Part shown: one piece after another, positions 15,162 through 22,194 of the stretch
Layout: every line of letters begins with the position of its first letter
Position numbering within the stretch: position 1 is the stretch's first letter
Source: a virus
DNA: 23,415 bases
Reading direction: 5' to 3' (one strand)
Virus record (IMG/VR): IMGVR_UViG_3300032797_000066
Span: 1 to 23,415 of that record
The notes under the pieces: model-generated
What the model was told of the DNA's origin: nothing
Database searches by the model: none
What the model saw: only the letters and a program-made list of their open reading frames with translations
Position numbers and translations under genes: made by a program

Positions 15162-16382
15162 TTAGAAGATCAGGCGGCAGTTGCGGCCGGGATTGTTGCA
15201 GGTAAAGTTCCCGCGCGATTTCAGCTCGATATTCCAGATGTCGCCACTCGCGGCGCGCCGGATCAGCAAACCGTCGTCGTCGATCACGTGAACCAACTTA
15301 CCGACGCTTTGGCATTTCCATGTCTTCATATCCAGCAAGAGCCCGTAGCCGACTTGACAGCCGGGATCGGACACTATCGGAATGAAGCCGTTGGCGGTTA
15401 CGATCTGGATAGCATCGTAGCCGACGCGCCCGGTATAGTCCTTGAGCTGGACGCGGTTAAGACGGTCAGCGCCTAGAGAGTTCGCGAGCTGAGCCCATTT
15501 TACCGGATTCACCACGCCGACAGTGGCCTGGCCATCGAGCAGTTGCAGTTTCGCCGCAGCGTTCAGAAATGCCGATTCGATAGGCTCGCCGGTCGCCGTA
15601 TATCGCACCCCGCTAAGCCGGTTCACATCGAGGGTTCGATCCACGCCGAAAAACGCGGTAGCCGCGGGAGTGGCTGCGGGAATCCACGATAGAATCCCGG
15701 CCCACTTAGCGCCGAAGTCGCCTTCAGCAAACAGATAGTCATCCGTCGCGATTGACGCGATGGCTGACCAATATTCATCGCTCGTCAGAATGCCCGTGTT
15801 TCGATCGATCGCGGTCAGAGTGATCGCATCGCCCGAATCGCGTAACGAGCCGCTTGTCCCATCGGTCGCCGCGGCGCAAATTTCCATGTTCTCTTCGAAA
15901 TGGACCGCATCCTCGATGTTTTTCAGCGTGATTACGTAGTCTGTGCCGCCCGGAGTGGCTAGAACCTGACCACGCGCGCCGCCGATATTTCCGAAAGTCT
16001 GGAGGCGTAAATCCTTTTTGAGATTCGCGATTCCGGCTTCCATCTCGCAGTCGATGGCGTCAAAAAGAGCGTTCTCTTTATTCGCCATATCGTCCAGCGT
16101 ATTGCCGTCGATCTGGCAAAGCTGGTAGTTAGAGCCGTAGGTCACATCAAAACCGATGGTTTTCGACGATACGGCATTGGTTACGGCCGTGGCATGGACA
16201 GCCGATCGGCCTTGTGCACCCGTTCGGAGCAACGGAACGTGGATATAACGGCCTCCCGCTGCTTCTACCTTTTCCATCATGCCCAGCACCGGGCTATTTA
16301 CGATCAGCGCTTGCATGATCGCGTCGGGTTCGATCCAGCGTTCCTTGAGGTATGCTAGAGCTGCTGTTCTATCGAAAGACAT
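15162..16382 (-). CDS. major capsid protein
   Basis: This 406-residue protein follows a scaffold-like gene and precedes decoration-type genes, the normal slot of the major capsid protein. The N-terminal helix (SFDRTAALAYLKERWIEPDAIMQAL) and the strand-rich section GRYIHVPLLRTGAQGRSAVH agree with HK97-fold capsid proteins of podoviruses. So do DVTYGSNYQLCQIDGNTLDDMANKENALFDAIDCEMEA and the late VVNPVKWAQL and KDYTGRVGYDAIQIVTANGFIPIVSDPG. The last two match the A-domain beta region ('G...G..IV.A.G.IPIV.D...'). AGGAG lies about eight bases before the ATG. Hundreds of copies would build the icosahedral shell. The length is within the usual range. The fold assignment is by pattern and context. 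Confidence 0.85.
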   Translation of the reverse strand: MSFDRTAALAYLKERWIEPDAIMQALIVNSPVLGMMEKVEAAGGRYIHVPLLRTGAQGRSAVHATAVTNAVSSKTIGFDVTYGSNYQLCQIDGNTLDDMANKENALFDAIDCEMEAGIANLKKDLRLQTFGNIGGARGQVLATPGGTDYVITLKNIEDAVHFEENMEICAAATDGTSGSLRDSGDAITLTAIDRNTGILTSDEYWSAIASIATDDYLFAEGDFGAKWAGILSWIPAATPAATAFFGVDRTLDVNRLSGVRYTATGEPIESAFLNAAAKLQLLDGQATVGVVNPVKWAQLANSLGADRLNRVQLKDYTGRVGYDAIQIVTANGFIPIVSDPGCQVGYGLLLDMKTWKCQSVGKLVHVIDDDGLLIRRAASGDIWNIELKSRGNFTCNNPGRNCRLIF

Positions 16383-16394
16383 TTTTTATATCTC

Positions 16395-17312
16395 CTACAA
16401 GGCCGCGCCGTCCTTAGCGGCTTTTGCCTTGCGTATCGCGCGAGAACGGATTTGATCCGGCGTCATCGTCTTGAAATCGACTTCACCGGCGGCATCCTCG
16501 CTCATTTCGTTTGTGAGAGTTTCCGCGGGTTTTGCCCCGCCGTTTTTTTCTTTTGCTTTGGCTTTGCTCTGTACATAGCCTAGCTCGGCCAGGATCGCGA
16601 CGAATCGCGGAACCTTCGAGAGATCGGCGATTTGCTTTTTTACTATCGCCTCCCTTTGTGCTTCCACGGATTTAGCTATGACATGCTCGTCGGTATCTTC
16701 GCCCTCTGACATACGCCGTTGAAACTCGGCAACGATATCGTCACTGCCGCTGGTAATTCGAGTAAAGGCATAGTCCTCGGATTTGGTCACAAGATCGCGC
16801 GCATAAGCCCTCGCGGCTTCTTGCTGACTCTGTTGCGTTCGCTGTTGCTCTGCGGCTTCTTTGGCCTGTATTCTCTCCTCCAACTGCGCCATCCTTCGCT
16901 CGGCCGCGTCTACTCTGACGGCGGCTTCGTCTTTTGGCTTTTCGCCCTTGCCGACCAGCGTATCGGTCCAATCGGCGTAACTGCCGCCGAACTCCTCGAT
17001 CGCCCGGTAGCGCTCGCGTGGATCTTTCAAGCGGGCGACTAGCGCGTCATGCTCTTTCTTTACTTTTTCATGCTCTGTCAGGGCGGCCCTTGCCGCGCGC
17101 AAATCCCGCTCGGCCTTTGCATAGGCGTTGGCCAGCCGTTGCTGCTCGTCGGGGACCGCGGGCGGCTTCGGTGGCTCCGGCGCTTTAGGCGGAACGGCGG
17201 GCGGCGTTTCCGCTTTTGCCGCTTCTATCGCTGCTAAGGCCGTATCGCGCAATTCCGCTCCGGTCTTCGGTTGAACTATCGGTTGCTCGATTGTCGTCTG
17301 CTCGTTTGGCAT
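16395..17312 (-). CDS. capsid scaffolding protein
   Basis: This 305-residue protein lies between portal and capsid genes, the standard scaffold slot. After a polar start (MPNEQTTIEQPIVQPK) comes a Pro-rich segment (PPAVPPKAPEPPKPPAVPDE), then a long charged coiled coil with AYAKAERDLRAARAALTEHEKVKKEH and AAERRMAQLEERIQAKEAAEQQ. The Lys/Ala-rich C-terminus is typical of the capsid-binding end of scaffolds. It would direct assembly of portal and capsid subunits and then leave the prohead. I chose the ATG at 17312 because AGGAG lies nine bases upstream. A longer frame from 17378 starts inside the portal gene and adds an Arg-rich stretch with no good ribosome site. Confidence 0.78.
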   Translation of the reverse strand: MPNEQTTIEQPIVQPKTGAELRDTALAAIEAAKAETPPAVPPKAPEPPKPPAVPDEQQRLANAYAKAERDLRAARAALTEHEKVKKEHDALVARLKDPRERYRAIEEFGGSYADWTDTLVGKGEKPKDEAAVRVDAAERRMAQLEERIQAKEAAEQQRTQQSQQEAARAYARDLVTKSEDYAFTRITSGSDDIVAEFQRRMSEGEDTDEHVIAKSVEAQREAIVKKQIADLSKVPRFVAILAELGYVQSKAKAKEKNGGAKPAETLTNEMSEDAAGEVDFKTMTPDQIRSRAIRKAKAAKDGAAL

Positions 17313-17325
17313 TTGCTTTATCTCC

Positions 17326-19167
17326 TCAAGCCACGGCCCTAAGCGGTGGCGGCGCGCCCTGGCCCTGTGCCAAGGCAATCATCGCGGCGGGATTTTGCCC
17401 GCCTGGCATCTGTTGCTGAACGGCAGCCATCTCGGGCGCCATCTGCGCGGCCTGGACTGGAGCGGCAAGCCCGGCATTAGCGCGCTCAAGCAATGCAATG
17501 GCATCGTCTTTGTATTGTAAAAGCAGTTCAAGCCGGTCCTGTGGCGCCTTGCGCTGCCGGAACTTCTGGTAACTTTGAGTAGCGAGTTTTACGAGTAACG
17601 CCAGGTCATCGCTCGGCTCGGGTACTACGTATTCCCCGTCTTCGATCATGGTTTCGATCGAATCTAGGATCAGTTCTTTGCTCGCTAGATCCAGGCTCTT
17701 GAAGCCCTCAAGATCGGGAAAATCTAGAAGCTGTTTGAACTCTTGTTGATTAATAACCCCGGCCGAATACCAATCTTGCACGGTTGAAAGTCGGCCGGCA
17801 GTGGTGTCCGGCAGCGAACTTGCCGGCATTACCTCAAGCTGGTACTGATCGTCATCAAGCGCAACCTTCGACCAATCGATCTCGCGGAATATTACCGTGC
17901 TACCCTTGCGGATCTTTGCGTTTATCTTGATCGTTTCGTTGGAATCTTTTAGCTCGCGTACTACGAGCTTAGCGGTATCTATTGTAAATCGCTCGTCCGC
18001 TTTCGTCTTTGGTCTGAATCGCCGAGCGGCTGCATCTTGAAGTTCGCGTAGGGCGACCGCAGCCTCGATGCCGGGCGGCTTACTGCCGGTAGCCGATAGT
18101 TCGTTGATACCTAGTTCGCGGAATGCGCTCTCGATGGTATCTTGCCGCCATTGCCACCACTCCGAGGGCACGGCGTTTTGAGCCATGACGGTCGGCGGCT
18201 GGCCCGTACCCTTGATTGTAATTATATCTTGCGGCGAGGTCGTCATATGCTCGACGTTTACCTTGCAATTGGGATTATCCCAGACGACCATCTTCCCGCG
18301 CGATAGGTAATGCATACCGTCGCGAATACGTATGTCGATGTAGTTCAGCGTTCGCTGATGGGTGCGCAGTTGCTCTACGATACCGCGGCCGTAAAAGCCG
18401 CATTGGCGCTTCTCCCAGCGGTAGAAAGCAAACGGAAAGGTATCGCGATTCCACGGCTTAGCGTCGGTAAGAAGCCCCGCGGAGGTCGCGATTACATGCT
18501 TGCCGCCCGTGAAATTGCCTTTACTATCCTTGCGCCCCAAGTGCCAGGCCTCGATTACTAGGGCCTGATTCTCGGTCGATTTCCAGTTTAGCCACTGAAA
18601 AAGCGTTTTTAGTTCGCCCTCTCCCGTGGCATCGATGACCGTATCCTTACCCGGATAGAGTTCGCGTAATGTGTCGCGGTCTATTTGCTTTACCTGATAT
18701 AGGTTGCGAGGCTTGCCGTAGTAACCCTCGCGGATATCGCACAGGATCTCTCCGGGGAATACCCGCTCAATCTTGATCATCCCGTTATCGTTGTAGACTT
18801 TTACGCCGCCTAAACTGGATACGGCCGCATCTAGAAACGCCGCTTCCTTGAGATCGGGCCAGTCGTTATGGTAGAAAATGCCCTGAACGGCTAGCTCGCA
18901 ATCTCGGGCTTGACGGGTTAGCGTCCAATCTGCGTCGTTGGTTTGAAATTTGGGCTTTGGGTCGAGTGCGCCTATATGCGCCTGAGCCGTAAGTGTGGCG
19001 GACCGGACTAGATTAAACCGTAGCGAGTCTTTCGCTGCCTCTCCGGCGGCTCGGTCATCTCGCGGGCGTGATTCCCCATAGCCGACCACATCGTAGCTGC
19101 CGAACATACGCATAAAAAGCGCATCGTCGCGGCGGCGTGAAGAGTTGTCAGCCGCGATACGACGCAC
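17326..19167 (-). CDS. portal protein (start uncertain)
   Basis: This 613-residue product (from GTG at 19167) lies between the terminase region and the scaffold. Motifs expected of podovirus portals are visible: SRRRDDALFMRMFG near the N-terminus, FNLVRSATLTAQAHIGALDPKPKF, and FLDAAVSSLGGVKVYNDNG. Also present are FPFAFYRWEKRQCGFYGRGIVEQLRTHQRTLN with following residues, and a C-terminal Gln/Ala/Pro-rich tail. It would form the dodecameric ring through which DNA is packaged and ejected. The GTG at 19167 has no correctly spaced ribosome site. The frame stays open for 26 more codons upstream (19245-19168) and encodes portal-like sequence (PKKRWYRASGSDLASQLAEE), but contains no ATG, GTG or TTG. 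The true start may be a rare codon such as ATA at 19233. Confidence 0.85.
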   Translation of the reverse strand: MRRIAADNSSRRRDDALFMRMFGSYDVVGYGESRPRDDRAAGEAAKDSLRFNLVRSATLTAQAHIGALDPKPKFQTNDADWTLTRQARDCELAVQGIFYHNDWPDLKEAAFLDAAVSSLGGVKVYNDNGMIKIERVFPGEILCDIREGYYGKPRNLYQVKQIDRDTLRELYPGKDTVIDATGEGELKTLFQWLNWKSTENQALVIEAWHLGRKDSKGNFTGGKHVIATSAGLLTDAKPWNRDTFPFAFYRWEKRQCGFYGRGIVEQLRTHQRTLNYIDIRIRDGMHYLSRGKMVVWDNPNCKVNVEHMTTSPQDIITIKGTGQPPTVMAQNAVPSEWWQWRQDTIESAFRELGINELSATGSKPPGIEAAVALRELQDAAARRFRPKTKADERFTIDTAKLVVRELKDSNETIKINAKIRKGSTVIFREIDWSKVALDDDQYQLEVMPASSLPDTTAGRLSTVQDWYSAGVINQQEFKQLLDFPDLEGFKSLDLASKELILDSIETMIEDGEYVVPEPSDDLALLVKLATQSYQKFRQRKAPQDRLELLLQYKDDAIALLERANAGLAAPVQAAQMAPEMAAVQQQMPGGQNPAAMIALAQGQGAPPPLRAVA

Positions 19168-19249
19168 CTCTTCGGCGAGCTGCGAAGCAAGGTCGCTGCC
19201 GCTTGCTCGATACCAGCGCTTTTTTGGATCTATGCCGGGGCCGAGTTAC

Positions 19250-19516
19250 CTACTCGTCGGATTCAACGTGATAGGTATCCAGATCAACATCGGTTTTTTG
19301 CTCTGTTACCGTTTGCTCTGGAGCGGCTACAGCTCCTACCCCGGCGCTCGGCGGCATTGCCGACGGTGGGAAAAACTGCAATTGGATGCTGCCGACGACT
19401 ACGGTTTGTATGCCTTTACCGCGTAATTCGCTAGCTAGGCGCAAAACGATATCGACCGGATCTAGTTTGGCTTGATCCGTGGCGCCGACTAGCTTTACGG
19501 GCGGTCGGTTATGCAT
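19250..19516 (-). CDS. hypothetical 88-residue protein upstream of portal
   Basis: I do not recognise this protein. The first half has a predicted helix-strand-strand arrangement (DPVDIVLRLASELRGKGIQTVVVGSIQLQFF). The second half is Pro/Ala-rich and acidic, ending DVDLDTYHVESDE. There is no membrane or signal segment. The ATG at 19516 has only a weak AAGAG nearby, but a candidate promoter lies in the 53-base gap just upstream. Small proteins between large terminase and portal genes are common in phages and usually of unknown role. Its stop lies just upstream of the open portal frame, so termination-reinitiation could feed portal translation. Confidence 0.58.
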   Translation of the reverse strand: MHNRPPVKLVGATDQAKLDPVDIVLRLASELRGKGIQTVVVGSIQLQFFPPSAMPPSAGVGAVAAPEQTVTEQKTDVDLDTYHVESDE

Positions 19517-19569
19517 CTCTTAAAGCCTGTACCGATTATACGGGGTTGTCAAGTTTTTTTCTTTTGTGT
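19517..19569 (-). promoter_or_regulatory. candidate promoter region between large terminase and head genes
   Basis: This is the longest gene-free stretch besides the portal leader. On the minus strand it reads an A-rich tract (19553-19567), then TTGACA (19552-19547), six bases, then TATAAT (19540-19535). Each hexamer matches a sigma-70 consensus, but the spacing is 6 rather than 17. At most the TATAAT with the upstream A-tract is a plausible element, placing a start near 19528. That would give the head genes a short leader. No terminator hairpin with a U-run in the correct direction is visible. Confidence 0.3.
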
Positions 19570-20943
19570 CTAAAATTCATCATCGGTTTCCCAATACGGC
19601 CGCTGCTCCGGTTTGGGCTCCGGGTCATCGTCGCGATCAACCCACGCCGGCTGCCCGTCGCGTTCCTGGCTCGGTTCTTTGAGCATGTTCGCGTAAGCCG
19701 GGCATTCCCGCCAGCCGTAAAGCACAGCCTCGGATTCGTGGTCGTCCTGACCCTCGGCAAAATCGTCGCGCTCTTCGTTCCATTGCAAGGTTTTCCACTC
19801 CGCGTGCAGGCTATCGTTGCCATGAACGCTTACAAGTTTTCCGATTCGCATAGCGTCAGACTGAAATTCTATTGTCGCGCGCTTGACGCTCTTATCCGCG
19901 GCCTTGATAGCGATACCGTGACGCTTTACCAGTTCCGCGGCGTATGCCTTACCGAGCCCCCCAAGGTCGCCGACGATAATGTCAGGTTCCCATTCGTCAA
20001 CGAGCCCTTTGCTGATGTCGGCCGCTTCGCTCGGCGCCAGGCCCGCGCGCTTGAAACTTTTGAGCACGTAGACAATATCCCCGTATTGCGGATAACCGAG
20101 AATCGCCCATGCCGTAGACGCTACATGCCCATAGTCGTGAGTGAGAACATAAGACCAACCGCGGCCCTGCTCCGGTTCGTCTACGACGTTACGCGCTGGA
20201 TCGAACGCATAGACGCGGCGCTCTACGTCAAAAGTCCATAGGCCGAGGTACTCCCGCTGGAAAATCGGGTTATCTTCAGTCCAGCCGCGGCGTAGTAAAA
20301 GCGCCTCGATAAAAGCCTTCGCATCGATAAACGGATTGTCGAACGCGGTAAATCGGTGAACTGACCAGCCGGGTCGGCCCGCCGTGGTCACGTCGTACCA
20401 ATACCCGACGGGCACCAGGCCGGGCGTACCCGAGAGCCGCAAGCCGCCGCCCACATCCATCAGCCCCGGCTCCAAGACTTCCTCGGCCAAATACTGTAAA
20501 TGCGATGGCTTTTGCTGGCCGCACTCGTCGATAATCGCGCGCCTTAGCCGTGGTAATCCCCGGATTTTGTCTAGCTCCAGGTCGGTATTCGCGCCGACTA
20601 TGATACACGCCGCCCCGTTGTTATGCCTAACCTGTAGCGTGGATTCGCTGAACTCTAAACCCCACCCGTGTTGCTCGCTAAGCAGTTTCCACGGCCTCCA
20701 GACTTTGTTACGCGCGCTCGGCCGGGTCAGCTCTATAAACGCGCAGGTATCGCCGGGATATTCGGCTAGAGTTTCGGATAGGTCGAAGATATCCTCGATG
20801 GTTTTACCCGCGCGCCGGCCGCATAGCAGAGCCTTGAACTGTGCCGGGTCGTCCGCAACTTTGAGCTGAGCCGGGGAACGCAAGAGGCGACGGGCCTGCT
20901 TGATCTTCAACTGCACGGCTAGAAGTGCGTCAGAGGAGGTCAT
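19570..20943 (-). CDS. large terminase subunit (ATPase-nuclease)
   Basis: This 457-residue DNA packaging motor has all expected parts. Walker A is CGRRAGKT (residues 41-48), Walker B RRAIIDE (134-140, Glu140 catalytic) and the coupling motif SGTP (171-174). The C-terminal RNase H-like nuclease has VLTHDYG (Asp270), DIIVGDLGGLGKAYAAEL (Asp326) and a final acidic motif DDHESEAVLYGWR (about 400-412). It would cut concatemers and pump DNA through the portal. The length is normal. Its ATG overlaps the previous stop (ATGA), so translation is coupled to the 76-residue gene. The C-terminal 40 residues are very acidic and Pro-rich. The group of terminase (headful, cos or other) cannot be decided by eye. 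Confidence 0.93.
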   Translation of the reverse strand: MTSSDALLAVQLKIKQARRLLRSPAQLKVADDPAQFKALLCGRRAGKTIEDIFDLSETLAEYPGDTCAFIELTRPSARNKVWRPWKLLSEQHGWGLEFSESTLQVRHNNGAACIIVGANTDLELDKIRGLPRLRRAIIDECGQQKPSHLQYLAEEVLEPGLMDVGGGLRLSGTPGLVPVGYWYDVTTAGRPGWSVHRFTAFDNPFIDAKAFIEALLLRRGWTEDNPIFQREYLGLWTFDVERRVYAFDPARNVVDEPEQGRGWSYVLTHDYGHVASTAWAILGYPQYGDIVYVLKSFKRAGLAPSEAADISKGLVDEWEPDIIVGDLGGLGKAYAAELVKRHGIAIKAADKSVKRATIEFQSDAMRIGKLVSVHGNDSLHAEWKTLQWNEERDDFAEGQDDHESEAVLYGWRECPAYANMLKEPSQERDGQPAWVDRDDDPEPKPEQRPYWETDDEF

Positions 20944-21170
20944 TTCACGGTATATTCGATATCCGCAATATTGGCGAGCGGCGTAAACCTCACTACTCCC
21001 GCCATATCCTTGCGGCGGCGCTCGATGCCGCCCTGGACCTGCTCGATTATGAGATTTCCGTTGTCGCCGCCGTTATCGATATAGCCACAGACCTGATCGG
21101 CCTGCCCCATCTTGGCAACCTTCATCCTAAACCATACTCGCTTTATCTTGCGTTCCGTGTCTTTGTTCAT
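20940..21170 (-). CDS. hypothetical 76-residue protein in terminase block
   Basis: I do not recognise this protein. The first 20 residues are strongly basic (KDTERKIKRVWFRMKVAKMG), followed by a likely beta-rich section (CGYIDNGGDNGNLIIEQVQGG, GVVRFTPLANIADIEYTV). It could be a small nucleic-acid-binding or adaptor protein for the packaging complex, but that is only inferred from charge and place. GAGG lies about eight bases before the ATG, and the start lies inside the end of the acetyltransferase-like gene (44-base overlap). The stop overlaps the large terminase start (ATGA). Confidence 0.58.
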   Translation of the reverse strand: MNKDTERKIKRVWFRMKVAKMGQADQVCGYIDNGGDNGNLIIEQVQGGIERRRKDMAGVVRFTPLANIADIEYTVK

Positions 21171-21600
21171 TTGCTTTTTCCTCTTTCCAGTTGTTGTTAA
21201 TCAGCCATGCTTTGAAGCCGTCGCTGCGCGTCGGGTAAGTATACACGCCGCCGGACTTTTTGCAATGCTCTTGGATTAGCCGCCGCGCTATGCCCTGCCG
21301 CTTGTACGCATATTTTACATAGCAATAATAAATCCGGGTAGGCTCGGCACATAGCCAGCCGATGTAGCAGTCCGACTCGCCGGGGATCGATGCAAGCGCG
21401 GGCGGGTAGCTCTCAACCAGCGCCGTGATCCGGCGTAAGAACTCAGTTAGGGTCGGCGGCCATTTCTCATGCGGTTCGCGTAAAACGCGCATGTCAAACT
21501 GCCCTAGCTGCCAGAGTTGCGAGGTAATCCAGCTATGCAGGATAAAGTCACGCGCCGGGTCGTCGCGCTCAGTTACTATCCGGGTTTCTATCTCTAACAT
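21127..21600 (-). CDS. GNAT-like N-acetyltransferase within terminase operon
   Basis: This 157-residue protein contains YVKYAYKRQGIARRLI (residues 94-109). The RQGIA core fits GNAT motif A (R/Q-x-x-G-x-G/A), the acetyl-CoA pyrophosphate-binding loop before the helix. The preceding GWLCAEPTRIYYCYV matches the beta4 strand, and the following GFKAWLINNNW the usual late helix and strand. Family members transfer an acyl group from acyl-CoA to amines on proteins, antibiotics or metabolites; no acceptor can be read here. It lies between small and large terminase genes and overlaps both neighbours (32 and 44 bases), so it is expressed with packaging proteins. The ribosome site is weak (GAAAG). A role in modifying packaging or host proteins is inference. 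Confidence 0.68.
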   Translation of the reverse strand: MLEIETRIVTERDDPARDFILHSWITSQLWQLGQFDMRVLREPHEKWPPTLTEFLRRITALVESYPPALASIPGESDCYIGWLCAEPTRIYYCYVKYAYKRQGIARRLIQEHCKKSGGVYTYPTRSDGFKAWLINNNWKEEKANEQRHGTQDKASMV

Positions 21601-22057
21601 CGCTTTCTTTCTTTACATAGCCTAGCTCGGCTAGCTGCTTTTCAATTTCTTTGCTGGTCATTTCGGTTTTGTCTGTCTCTTTATCTCTAGGATCTTTAGA
21701 TTTTTCCGCAAACATGCCTTGATGCTTACCGAGCAGTTCAAGCGCTCGATTTGCTACGCTACCCTGGAAAACATATTCGCCTGTTTCTTTACCTTGCCTA
21801 TTCAAAACAGGTACGGCTTGCATCGATCGCTGAACCACTTCTAAAAGTCTCGCTATAACCCAATCTTGGGTTAATTCTGTCCGTTCATTTCTAGCTGCCA
21901 CGGCTTTCTTGATGGCCATCTGTATTTCAGGTTTCTTCAGGTTTTCGTAGCCTTGTTCGCCGGCGGTCCTTACTGAATAACCCGCTCTTACCGCTGCCTG
22001 GCTCGCGTTCAAATCAAGCAAATATTCCTGCACAAATCTTTTTTGACGAGCAGTCAC
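21569..22057 (-). CDS. small terminase subunit
   Basis: This 162-residue protein starts at a GTG with GGAG six bases upstream. The opening (TARQKRFVQEYLLDLNASQAAVRAGY, then ENLKKPEIQMAIKKAV) is the typical helix-turn-helix of the Terminase_2-type small subunits ('LT.RQ..F..EYL.D.N..QAA.RAGYS...A......L..P.I...I'). A central helical part follows (WVIARLLEVVQRSM, ANRALELLGKHQGMF), then a charged C-terminus that likely binds the large subunit. It would form a ring recognising the packaging site on phage DNA and activate the large terminase encoded about 600 bases downstream. The GTG overlaps the stop of the 46-residue gene (GTGA). Confidence 0.9.
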   Translation of the reverse strand: MTARQKRFVQEYLLDLNASQAAVRAGYSVRTAGEQGYENLKKPEIQMAIKKAVAARNERTELTQDWVIARLLEVVQRSMQAVPVLNRQGKETGEYVFQGSVANRALELLGKHQGMFAEKSKDPRDKETDKTEMTSKEIEKQLAELGYVKKESDVRDRNPDSN

Positions 22058-22194
22058 CCTTTGCTCCAGTCTGGCTCTTCGCTTACCAATTCCCCATGCG
22101 GATCATTTTTCCCGCTTTTCAATTTCGCGATTGCCTCCATCGCCTCACGCTTCGCGGCTTCGTATGCCTCGGGTACGGTTGGTGATTTACTCAT
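22054..22194 (-). CDS. 46-residue hypothetical protein between replication and terminase genes
   Basis: This small frame fits exactly between its neighbours. Its ATG overlaps the stop of the replication protein (ATGA), and its TGA overlaps the small terminase GTG (GTGA). GGGG lies about five bases upstream of the start. The product has one amphipathic helix (VPEAYEAAKREAMEAIAKLKSG) and an acidic end (GELVSEEPDWSKG). There is no domain I can name. Exact coupling on both sides and a plausible ribosome site support it as a real gene. Confidence 0.62.
   Translation of the reverse strand: MSKSPTVPEAYEAAKREAMEAIAKLKSGKNDPHGELVSEEPDWSKG

Noticed and set aside
17313-17378. Longer scaffold frame starting at 17378
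   Set aside because: The added 22 residues are Arg/His-rich and encoded inside the portal gene, while AGGAG is correctly placed for the start at 17312.
19546-20241. 231-codon plus-strand open frame opposite the large terminase gene
   Set aside because: The minus strand encodes a terminase with all ATPase and nuclease motifs. The plus-strand product shows no domain and merely reflects codon bias.
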